From contig NZ_FNOH01000003.1 in the NCBI RefSeq assembly GCF_900106535.1, forward strand, positions 62,001-126,000: DNA of 64,000 nucleotides, written 5' to 3'. Made by a program: the position numbers and the translations under genes. Below, piece after piece: positions 43,420 to 50,266 of the stretch. The DNA comes from Myxococcus xanthus (GTDB lineage Bacteria; Myxococcota; Myxococcia; Myxococcales; Myxococcaceae). The notes under the pieces were generated by a model that made no database searches, was not told where the DNA came from, and saw only the letters and a program-made list of their open reading frames with translations. How positions within the stretch are numbered: the first letter of the stretch is position 1; every line of letters begins with the position of its first letter.

Positions 43420-43597
43420 CAACACCTCCCAGCAAGTGCAAACGATGCGCAGTGGAGCGTCGTGGGTCCACTGCTTCATGGGACGAGAAGGGCGCGCTGG
43501 TCCGCACGGCTGGGCGAACGTGCCGTGGCTGGTCGCCCAGGAAGACAGTGGACAGCGCCGACGCGGGTGGGCGCCATCCGCGTGTGCTGCCACCAGC

Positions 43598-44560
43598 CTA
43601 TGACGCGGGCATTCGCGCCAGATTCTGCCAGAATCGGTTCAAGCTCGTGAGGCCACCAAAAGCCGAGCTCCAGATGGTGGCGTCGCAGACGAGCAGGTGC
43701 CCAGCACGAGTCGCATCGGGCGGCATCCACAGCATGGCATTGAACCGGTCATGACCGCGTTCGACAAAAGGATGAGGCGGCGCTGAGGGGTGAATCAACT
43801 GGCGCGCCAGCACGCTCACGCGGCCTTCCAGCGCAGGTGGTACCCACAAGTGTGGCAGATGCGCGTGGAGGTTGAACGTCTCTACGCCCACAAGAAACCC
43901 AGGCGTGTCGAGGTGGGTAGCCACATCGAGCGGCGCGGGTCCACCATCGGGCGCGGCCGCCGGGCTGAGCCCGTAGCGATTCTCCACGGGGAAGCCCAGT
44001 TCCGCGAGCAGGGATCTCGCCACACCACCGAGCCGCTGCTGAGAAGAGACAAGGCGGTCACCGTGGTGCAGGAGCTCGACCTCTCGCGCCGACTGCTCTG
44101 GAGGCGCCCCTACGTCATGATGAGGACAGACGATGAGCGCCGTGCCCGAGCGCATCAGGAACCGCCGAACCGCGGCCACCTCGTTCGCATCGACCGTCTG
44201 CTCCGTCACCAGATGGTCGAGACTCACAACGATAACGGTGTCTGCACTACTGAGCAGCCGGTCATCCAGGGGACTGCAGCCCCCTTCTGCGCTCTGACGC
44301 TCCACGAGCGTTACGGCGTTGCCGGTGGCCTCGAGAATGACCTGGATGAACCGCTGAAAATCAAAGAGAATGACGTGCTCAAGAAAACCTGCGATGCCCT
44401 GCCGATAGCGCTCTCCATCTGCCGCCCACTCATAGTGAGGCCAGATGGCACGCCGCAGCTCAAAAAGCGCTGGATAGCGGTTTTCCAGAGTACCCAGCGA
44501 CGCCTTCTCTTCGAGCACGCGACTCCATGCAAAGTACAATAGAAAGCGACGCCCGGCCAT
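43598..44560 (-). CDS. Unknown protein coupled to the PLP decarboxylase
   Basis: 320 residues from the ATG at 44560, which begins 1 nt after the decarboxylase stop, so coupling is likely. A longer reading starts inside the decarboxylase and is rejected. The N-terminal part (FLLYFAWSRVLEEKASLGTLENRYPALFELRR) looks helical. The middle (SADTVIVVSLDHLVTEQ, then VAAVRRFLMRSGTALIVCPHHDVG) has alternating strands and helices like a Rossmann or glutamine-amidotransferase-like fold. The end contains RAGHLLVCDATIWSSAFGG. No catalytic motif could be named and no family is recognised. It shares the lower GC content of its neighbours. Confidence 0.65.
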   Translation of the reverse strand: MAGRRFLLYFAWSRVLEEKASLGTLENRYPALFELRRAIWPHYEWAADGERYRQGIAGFLEHVILFDFQRFIQVILEATGNAVTLVERQSAEGGCSPLDDRLLSSADTVIVVSLDHLVTEQTVDANEVAAVRRFLMRSGTALIVCPHHDVGAPPEQSAREVELLHHGDRLVSSQQRLGGVARSLLAELGFPVENRYGLSPAAAPDGGPAPLDVATHLDTPGFLVGVETFNLHAHLPHLWVPPALEGRVSVLARQLIHPSAPPHPFVERGHDRFNAMLWMPPDATRAGHLLVCDATIWSSAFGGLTSLNRFWQNLARMPAS

Positions 44561-44561
44561 C

Positions 44562-46778
44562 TCAGTAGCCCCTGTCTCGAGTGGGAATGAGTTCCTCAAG
44601 AGCCGCACACACCACCTTGCGGAACTCAACCTCCAACACGTCGATAAAGGATCCCTCCTTCGTTTCGGTAACCCAGGGGTCCATCGTCACCGAACGCAGC
44701 ACCGTGATGTTGTCGCCCGGCGAGCCACCTACTCCGAGCCGGGCCTTGTAGTTCTCGATGAAGCCACGACCGTAACCCGGGCCAGACAAATCCGTCGTGC
44801 TGACGATCAAGTCATAGCCATAGATGTCCGATCCCGGATCGATGCTAAGCCGATCATAAATTGCCTTGTTGAGCTGGTTGGCCAGCGCAAGGTCCCGGTT
44901 GAGCTCCCCCGTGGCAGTCCGGAAGTTGAACGCGTATGCAAGGATATTCTCATCCGGGCCGAGCTCTCGCAGCAACGCCATTGCCTCCGGATCCTTCTCC
45001 AGTTGCGCAGACGTCGCCCGATCAATGCGCTCACGAAGAAATTGGAGCTGCTCTACTATATTTCCACCGTTTGCCTCTGCCGGAAGCCGCGACACCGGAA
45101 CGACCACGAATGGGTCCCCTTCCTTCGCCATGCAGAGCAGACGCACATAGAGGCGTTTGCAACTGAAGAGCGCCTGCCCAATGATCTTCCCGTATCCACT
45201 TCGGGTGGGACGAATGACCCGGTGGCTCAAATACACGGCCGCAGCGGCAGCGCCCGGCTTTGAGCCCTCGAGCCCGTAGATGCCAACTGTGGGCTCTGCG
45301 TCTCCGTGAAAGACCACGGGGGCGCTGAAGGTGACCAGATCGCGCATGGCCGAGTTGCGGTAGCAGAGCGCGCCAGCTGGATAAGGGATGTAGCCCGACT
45401 TGTGTGGGTCCACGGTAATGGAGTCCGCGCCCTCTAGTGCGCGGAGCTGCTCCGTCGCATACCGGCTCAGTGGCATGGCGGGAGGTGGAGCGGCGGCGAA
45501 GCCACGCGTCAAGGGCTCCAGCATTGCGAAATCCTCGCGGATACAGGACGCATGATATCCCCCCCAGGCTGCGTCCGCATGAACGTGGAAGTCGAGTCCT
45601 CGGCTTCGGTACTCGTCACGCAAAGCCAGGAGCTCCTTCAATGGATCAATGGCGCTCTCTTCGGTACTGCCAATGACCGCAACGACGGCGTAAACCGGCC
45701 TTCGCCGCGTGAGGCAGTCCTCCAGGATTCGACGCACGGCGGTGAGATCCATGCGCGCATCGAGGTCCACGGGCACATCGATCATATTCGAGGCGCCGAT
45801 CCCCAGCACCGCCGCGGCCTTCGGGAACGAATAGTGACGCGTGCCCGGCACCAGGAATACTGGAGGCTCGGGAACGTCTCCCAAGAAGCGGCGTGAGAAC
45901 TCGATCATGCCGAGGTTTTGCAGCGAGAAGCGAGCCAGCACCTCAGTGAGGGTATCTCGGGGGATCTGGAACTCCCGAGTCAGTCGTCCGAAAAGGGCCA
46001 GCACGGTGTCTTCTGGAAGGTTCAACAGGGACCAGGTGTCGAGCTCCACGAGCTTCGCTGTTCCTCCTTGAGGAACGGGCACCGTGAGGTCTCTGCCGAG
46101 CGCAATCGATGCGTCCTCCCGAAGCGCGGCCTGGAGGGCAACGGGCAGAAGCTTCAGGTTTCGCGCCGCCCAGATGGCCTCGATGTTGGCCACCGACCCA
46201 TCGCACGTAATGTGGCCCCAGGGTCGGAGGGCACCGGCAGCCAGGCCGCCGGTGTCCGGAATGGTATAGCCAAGCATCCGGCACAAGTCGTCACCGACGA
46301 GGATTTCGAGCAGCGTCGTTGCCGTGGAGCCCTCGAAGGCAACGTTGTTCGGATTGTACAGCATCGCGGAGAAGTACCCGACAACCCCTGGCAGCGTGAG
46401 GTCCCAATTCATATGCCCCTGGTAGCGCATGCTGAAAAAGGGAACGGACTTCTTCAGGAATGCCAACAGCGAGCGGTGTCCGGCAACGAGCGCATCAAGG
46501 GCCTCGATATATTCGGGGCTGCGTTTTATCTCCTCTGTGATGTGAGTCGGGTCTCCCGGGTGAAAGTTGCGGCGCCAGAACACCTGGTCCCGAATGGCCT
46601 CTACAATGAGAGACTCCAAGACATCCGCGTTTTCGCCCTTGGGCCCCAAGAACCACGCTTCCACTGCGCGGGTACCAGCTCCATCCAGTCCTGAAATGTT
46701 GCTGGCGGTCGCTACCTGCCGCATTCCCTCACGGAGCCTCGCAAAGCTCGGACCTCTGAAATCCCGTCGTGATTTCAT
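44562..46778 (-). CDS. PLP-dependent group II decarboxylase, tyrosine-decarboxylase-like
   Basis: 738 residues, first gene of a three-gene operon, with AGGGAG upstream of the ATG. The fold-type I decarboxylase core is clear: FFSMRYQGHMNWDLTLPGVVGYF, the cofactor-binding HADAAWGGYH, and the Schiff-base lysine K460 in DPHKSGYIPYPAG. The sequence around residues 115-205 resembles bacterial tyrosine decarboxylases more than glutamate decarboxylases, but the substrate could be tyrosine, phenylalanine, aspartate or another amino acid. The enzyme would release CO2 and an amine or beta-amino acid. It is longer than the usual 600-620 residues; the extra length lies mainly at the C-terminus. Less GC-rich codon use than core genes suggests acquisition by transfer. 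Confidence 0.87.
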   Translation of the reverse strand: MKSRRDFRGPSFARLREGMRQVATASNISGLDGAGTRAVEAWFLGPKGENADVLESLIVEAIRDQVFWRRNFHPGDPTHITEEIKRSPEYIEALDALVAGHRSLLAFLKKSVPFFSMRYQGHMNWDLTLPGVVGYFSAMLYNPNNVAFEGSTATTLLEILVGDDLCRMLGYTIPDTGGLAAGALRPWGHITCDGSVANIEAIWAARNLKLLPVALQAALREDASIALGRDLTVPVPQGGTAKLVELDTWSLLNLPEDTVLALFGRLTREFQIPRDTLTEVLARFSLQNLGMIEFSRRFLGDVPEPPVFLVPGTRHYSFPKAAAVLGIGASNMIDVPVDLDARMDLTAVRRILEDCLTRRRPVYAVVAVIGSTEESAIDPLKELLALRDEYRSRGLDFHVHADAAWGGYHASCIREDFAMLEPLTRGFAAAPPPAMPLSRYATEQLRALEGADSITVDPHKSGYIPYPAGALCYRNSAMRDLVTFSAPVVFHGDAEPTVGIYGLEGSKPGAAAAAVYLSHRVIRPTRSGYGKIIGQALFSCKRLYVRLLCMAKEGDPFVVVPVSRLPAEANGGNIVEQLQFLRERIDRATSAQLEKDPEAMALLRELGPDENILAYAFNFRTATGELNRDLALANQLNKAIYDRLSIDPGSDIYGYDLIVSTTDLSGPGYGRGFIENYKARLGVGGSPGDNITVLRSVTMDPWVTETKEGSFIDVLEVEFRKVVCAALEELIPTRDRGY

Positions 46779-47158
46779 GACCAGCTCCCTTGCTACAGAA
46801 CCGCGACCGAATGAGCGCCCGCTCGTCTCTCAGCCCTCACAACCCAAGGCCATCCAAACCTAGTGTCGTAAGTCCAGAGGACACACCACCTGCCGGGGCA
46901 TGAGGAATGTCCTCAATTCCCTTGCAAGGTCTTCAAGCGCTCCATGGTGGTGCCCGTCCATGCGGACGGGGTCCAGCGGCGCGTGGAACGGGCTCGCGCA
47001 CGGCTGCTGCGGGGAGGGAGTTGTCCACCGGCGAGGTCGCCCTGAGCGACGCTCCGCGTCGGAAAGTGGACGCACAGGAACCACTCCGCTTCCTGCGACC
47101 GCCATGTCGTGGCCACAAGTCCCATCCCTGCCAACAAGGCCCATCAGGAGGAACGCCC
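46779..47158. other. Divergent intergenic region, no gene
   Basis: 380 bp between the divergently transcribed decarboxylase and O-acetyltransferase genes. It should hold promoters for both. The half next to the decarboxylase (46779-46940) is less GC-rich than the rest. Open frames here are short, overlap on both strands and show no recognisable protein. No clear operator or hairpin stands out. Confidence 0.5.
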
Positions 47159-47716
47159 ATGAAGACCGAACGCCAGAAGATGCTGGACGGGGAACTCTAC
47201 GACCCGTTTGACGCGGAGCTCGTGGCGGCCCGAAATCGCGCGCGGGACCTCTGCCAGGTGCTCAACGCCACCCGTGAGGGTGAGCAGGAGGAGCGGCGGC
47301 GCATCCTTCAAGCATTGGTGGGGGTGGGTGGCGACACGGTGTGGATGCAGCCGCCCTTCTTCTGTGACTATGGCTCGAACATCGAGCTGGGCCAGCGCGT
47401 GTTCTTCAACTTCAACTGCATCGTGCTGGACGTGTGCCGGGTGAGCATCGGCGACTACACACTGTTCGGGCCTGGGGTGCAGATCTACACGCCCATGCAC
47501 CCGTTCAACGCGGAGCTGCGGCGGAAGGAGGAGTTCGGCAAGCCCGTCACGATCGGTTCAGACGTCTGGGTGGGAGGCGGCGCCATCATCCTCCCGGGCG
47601 TTCGGATCGGCTCACGCGCGGTCATCGGCGCGGGCAGCATCGTCACCAGGGACGTTCCGGATGGCGTATTCGCGGCCGGGAACCCCTGCCGCGTCATCCG
47701 CGAGATTACCGAGTAA
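47159..47716 (+). CDS. Maltose/galactoside-type sugar O-acetyltransferase
   Basis: 185 residues from the ATG at 47159, with AGGAGG 7 nt upstream. The N-terminal Mac domain (KTERQKMLDGELYDPFDAEL, residues 2-21) is followed by a left-handed beta-helix of hexapeptide repeats. The catalytic histidine region YTPMHPFNAELRR and the acetyl-CoA-binding end (VWVGGGAIILPGVRIGSRAVIGAGSIVTRDVP) are complete. The family transfers acetyl from acetyl-CoA to sugar hydroxyls and acts as a trimer in the cytoplasm. It lies 57 bp ahead of the DUF998 gene and may be cotranscribed with it. The natural substrate is unclear; maltose or nodulation-type sugars are possible. Confidence 0.9.
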   Translation: MKTERQKMLDGELYDPFDAELVAARNRARDLCQVLNATREGEQEERRRILQALVGVGGDTVWMQPPFFCDYGSNIELGQRVFFNFNCIVLDVCRVSIGDYTLFGPGVQIYTPMHPFNAELRRKEEFGKPVTIGSDVWVGGGAIILPGVRIGSRAVIGAGSIVTRDVPDGVFAAGNPCRVIREITE

Positions 47717-47773
47717 CCGTCGAGCCCGACGGCGCGCTTTTGCCAGAGGGAGCGCGCGCTTAGAGGCTGGAGA

Positions 47774-48367
47774 ATGAGCCTCTGGGTCCTCGTCGCGGCG
47801 GTCTTCGCGGGTCTGCTGGCCGCCGTACCGCCGTGGTGGTTCGCACGTCGTCGCCCTGGCTACAGCCACGTGCGAAACACCATCAGCGAGCTGGGAGAAA
47901 CGGGGGCACCCGACGCGGCCCGAGTTGCCTGGCTCGCCTTCGCGCCACTGGGCCTCGCGGTCTGGGTATTCGTGGCGATGCTCAGAGGGCAGTTGCAGGA
48001 TGACACCCAAACGGGCCTCGTATTGCTTTCCTTCCTGGGCGTCAGCTACGTCGGCGCCGCGGTGTTCCCATGTGACGCTGGCGCGCCATTCTGGGGGACC
48101 TGGAGGAACCAGGTTCACAACATCGTCGCCGCCATCGGCTACTTCGGCGCGGGCGCCGGCCTGATTGAGCTCGGGCGCGCCTTCGAGGACACGGCGATGC
48201 TGTCCGGTCTTGCGATGCTCACTGCCGCGCTGGGCAAGGGAGTCCTCGCCGGAATCTTCGTGCTGTCCTTCGAATCGCCCGTGCGAGGACTCGTTCAGCG
48301 ACTCATCGAGGCGACGGTTTTCGGCTGGATGGTCCTGGTGGGCGTGTGGCTGGTGGTCGGGGCCTGA
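47774..48367 (+). CDS. DUF998 family membrane protein
   Basis: 197 residues, about six transmembrane helices. The DUF998 pattern is visible: first helix, then the short loop GYSHVRNTISELGETGAPDA, and later VGAAVFPCDAGAPFWGTWRNQVHNIVAAIGYF with the conserved histidine-asparagine pair (VHN). Function is unknown. It lies between the acetyltransferase and the ACP-like gene; the 125-bp gap after it contains the start signal of the next gene. Confidence 0.85.
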   Translation: MSLWVLVAAVFAGLLAAVPPWWFARRRPGYSHVRNTISELGETGAPDAARVAWLAFAPLGLAVWVFVAMLRGQLQDDTQTGLVLLSFLGVSYVGAAVFPCDAGAPFWGTWRNQVHNIVAAIGYFGAGAGLIELGRAFEDTAMLSGLAMLTAALGKGVLAGIFVLSFESPVRGLVQRLIEATVFGWMVLVGVWLVVGA

Positions 48368-48492
48368 GCCAATCCCTGCACCATCAGGGCTTTGCGAAAG
48401 AACAGCAAGATTCCAAAGTCAGCAAGCAAGCATCTTGACATGAGCTGTGGCCGAAAGAATCCTGTGTTCTCCTTCCAGCCAAGGAGATTCTT

Positions 48493-48870
48493 GTGTTCCG
48501 GTCCGCTGCTCACCATGCCGTCCTGCCGTGTCTCGTAATGATTTCCCTGCTCGCTTCGACAGAGGGGCGCACGTCCAGCGCAATTCCGGCAGAAGCCGCT
48601 CAACTCGTCGGACAACGCTCCATCAACTCCGTGCCGCACGTGTGCGACATCGTAAAGTTGATCGTCAAGGATCATTCGGGTGCCGATTTCGAATCGATCA
48701 CCCCCGAAGCCCGGCTCATCGAGGACCTGGGGATGGACTACCTCGACCACATTGAGTTCGTCATGGATCTCGAGGACACCTTCGTCATCGAAATCCCAGA
48801 CGAGGAAGCCGAGAAGATCATAACGGTTGGGGACGCGTGCGATTACGTCATCAAAAACCTTCCCGACTGA
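48493..48870 (+). CDS. Exported acyl-carrier-protein-like protein without the phosphopantetheine serine
   Basis: 125 residues from a GTG preceded by AAGGAG with 6-nt spacing, which decides the start. Residues 1-24 look like a signal peptide or anchor (hydrophobic LPCLVMISLLAS). Residues about 45-122 match an acyl carrier protein: DIVKLIVKDHSG, EARLIEDLGMDYLDHIEFVMDLEDTF, and EKIITVGDACDYV. The D-S-L attachment site is D-Y-L: tyrosine 83 replaces the serine that carries 4'-phosphopantetheine. It therefore should not carry acyl groups in the usual way. The fold is otherwise well conserved, including the acidic helix II. It is followed by a bidirectional terminator. It could bind a partner protein of the ACP world outside the cytoplasm, or the hydrophobic start could be misread. 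Confidence 0.8.
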   Translation: MFRSAAHHAVLPCLVMISLLASTEGRTSSAIPAEAAQLVGQRSINSVPHVCDIVKLIVKDHSGADFESITPEARLIEDLGMDYLDHIEFVMDLEDTFVIEIPDEEAEKIITVGDACDYVIKNLPD

Positions 48871-48904
48871 ACAACGCGGGTCCTGACCAGAGCGTGCCTT
48901 GGAG

Positions 48905-48936
48905 GCACGGAGAGGGCCACGCAGCCCTCTCCGTGC
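48905..48936. terminator. Bidirectional terminator hairpin between convergent genes
   Basis: A perfect 12-bp stem (GCACGGAGAGGG / CCCTCTCCGTGC) with an 8-nt loop sits between the stops of the ACP-like gene (plus) and the cysteine-repeat lipoprotein (minus). No T tract is present on either side, but the position suits both genes. Confidence 0.7.
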
Positions 48937-48944
48937 AGCCAGGC

Positions 48945-49769
48945 TCAGGGGAACTCGGGCGGGCAGAAAATCGCGCACTCGCCCGGGATGACGGGGCTGC
49001 AATCCTCGGGGCAGGTAAATCGGTTCTCTGAGCCATTGCAGATGCCGTCGCCGCATTGATTGCAGTCGGCCGGACAGGTCTCACCGGCCTCACAGATGTT
49101 GTCGCCACACGTCATCTTCCGGAGCCGGAAGGTCTGGTAGCAACCGCCGAAACGATTGTCCATGTCGAGCGTCAGGGTGACGGCATTGCTCGAAGTCACC
49201 GTGTGCATCCCAGCGTTCAGGCACTGACCATTGTGTCGGTCCGCGTCGAACCGCACATCCAGCGCCACGTCACTGCGCCCGGAGATGCTGAACGTCTGCA
49301 CGCAGCCACCATAGGCGTCGGTGGTATCGATTCCCCAGGGACCGGCCCAGTTGAGCACAGGGCCCACGGGGACGACGTACGTCCCCGGGTTGTCGCACTG
49401 CCCGTTGGAGGTCGGGTTGCCCTGCCCGAAGAAGCTGACCGTCAGCGACAGCCCGCTCAGCTCACCGTAGGGGTCATAGATGCCGAACTTCTGCCAGCAC
49501 CCCTGCGGCCGGGAGTCGGTGTCCAGGCGAACCTGGCTCGTCCACTGCCCCAGGCCCCGGCCTTCGGAGACATTGAATCCGTTACACTCGTCCGACACGC
49601 CGCTGTACGCGCGAAAGTCGTGCCAGAACTGGATGCTCTCCAGCGCGTCACTGCGCGTGCCGAGCGCGTCAGCCTCAAGGCTTTCTTCTGGAACGTCGGA
49701 GCCACAGCCGGTGGCAAGGACAGCAGTGGTCGCAAGAATCGCAGCACGGGCGATGCAGTTCTTGAACAT
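48945..49769 (-). CDS. Cysteine-repeat lipoprotein of unknown function
   Basis: 274 residues. The signal ends in a lipobox (VLATGC), so the protein is probably lipid-anchored. The middle contains three related modules ending in similar strands: GCWQKFGIY, GGCVQTFSIS and GGCYQTFRLR, each with paired cysteines. The C-terminus has two CGDG-type repeats (CGDNICEAGETCPADC and CGDGICNGSENRFTCPEDC), a pattern common on myxobacterial surface proteins and likely disulphide-bonded or metal-binding. No enzyme motif is visible. A role at the cell surface is inferred only from the signal and repeats. Confidence 0.82.
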   Translation of the reverse strand: MFKNCIARAAILATTAVLATGCGSDVPEESLEADALGTRSDALESIQFWHDFRAYSGVSDECNGFNVSEGRGLGQWTSQVRLDTDSRPQGCWQKFGIYDPYGELSGLSLTVSFFGQGNPTSNGQCDNPGTYVVPVGPVLNWAGPWGIDTTDAYGGCVQTFSISGRSDVALDVRFDADRHNGQCLNAGMHTVTSSNAVTLTLDMDNRFGGCYQTFRLRKMTCGDNICEAGETCPADCNQCGDGICNGSENRFTCPEDCSPVIPGECAIFCPPEFP

Positions 49770-49940
49770 GTGATTCCCTGGGTTGTAGTGGACTCAGAGG
49801 GTCGGATCGCGATGCAACGCTTTGCGGCAAACGCTCCTTGCCCTCGGGCAGCGAACTATTCCCGCAAACAGCTACATCGCAGCGGCCAGTCTACGCGCAG
49901 CCCAAACACAAAGTCGAGCAAGCCACCTGTCTGCCAGGCG

Positions 49941-49954
49941 TGTCAAAAATGACA
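49941..49954. promoter_or_regulatory. TGTCA-N4-TGACA palindrome
   Basis: A perfect 5-bp inverted repeat with a 4-nt A spacer about 170 bp upstream of the lipoprotein start. The shape recalls half-sites of CRP/FNR-type regulators, but spacing differs and the site is single. It may be chance. Confidence 0.25.
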
Positions 49955-50068
49955 TCCAGCAAAACCCCTCCATGCCCGATTTTAATTCCAACGGCAGACA
50001 TGGATATTGACGCGCCTCGACAGGCCGCATTCGCCGTATGGCAATATCCACAGTCCACGTCGTTCAAC

Positions 50069-50136
50069 AGCTCGCTGTTCGGAATTGTCGGGAGATTTCG
50101 CGGCGCAAAACCCCCGACATTTCCGAACAGCGAGCT
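50069..50136. repeat. Long inverted repeat, 24-bp arms with one mismatch
   Basis: Arms at 50069-50092 and 50113-50136 pair over 24 bp except for one position (the 17th of the left arm); the loop is 20 nt. The left arm also overlaps a smaller AACAGC/GCTGTT palindrome. The stem is much longer than needed for termination and has no T tract. It lies downstream of the amidohydrolase terminator and upstream of the lipoprotein gene. Confidence 0.7.
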
Positions 50137-50206
50137 ACGGGAGTGACTCCGGCTCCCCCCGGCTCGAGGAGCATCCGGTGGGCACGCGGTCCGTTCAGTA
50201 TGAAAT

Positions 50207-50245
50207 CAGACGCCTCCCACAGGAGTCCCCTGTGGGAGGCGTCTG
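50207..50245 (-). terminator. Terminator hairpin after the amidohydrolase
   Basis: A 17-bp perfect stem (50207-50223 with 50229-50245; begins CAGACGCCTCCC) and a 5-nt loop lie 21 nt after the stop codon on the minus strand. The stem is long and GC-rich; the following sequence is only weakly T-rich. Confidence 0.75.
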
Positions 50246-50266
50246 GACTGGGCGCTTGAGCGCTAA

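Larger units (their letters stand above)
49770..50206. other. Intergenic region with palindromes, no gene
   Basis: The region between the lipoprotein and the amidohydrolase terminator is less GC-rich and has no credible reading frame. It holds a TGTCA-AAAA-TGACA palindrome at 49941-49954 and the large inverted repeat at 50069-50136, described separately. The lipoprotein promoter must lie here. Confidence 0.5.

Noticed and set aside
46860..47144. Small gene or transposase remnant between the decarboxylase and acetyltransferase
   Set aside because: All frames are short, overlap each other and give no family match; the region is adequately explained as divergent promoters.
48493..48870. Ordinary cytoplasmic acyl carrier protein
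   Set aside because: The attachment serine is replaced by tyrosine and the start gives a hydrophobic leader.
50069..50136. Integron attC site
   Set aside because: No integrase or gene cassettes nearby, and the typical attC core sites were not recognised.
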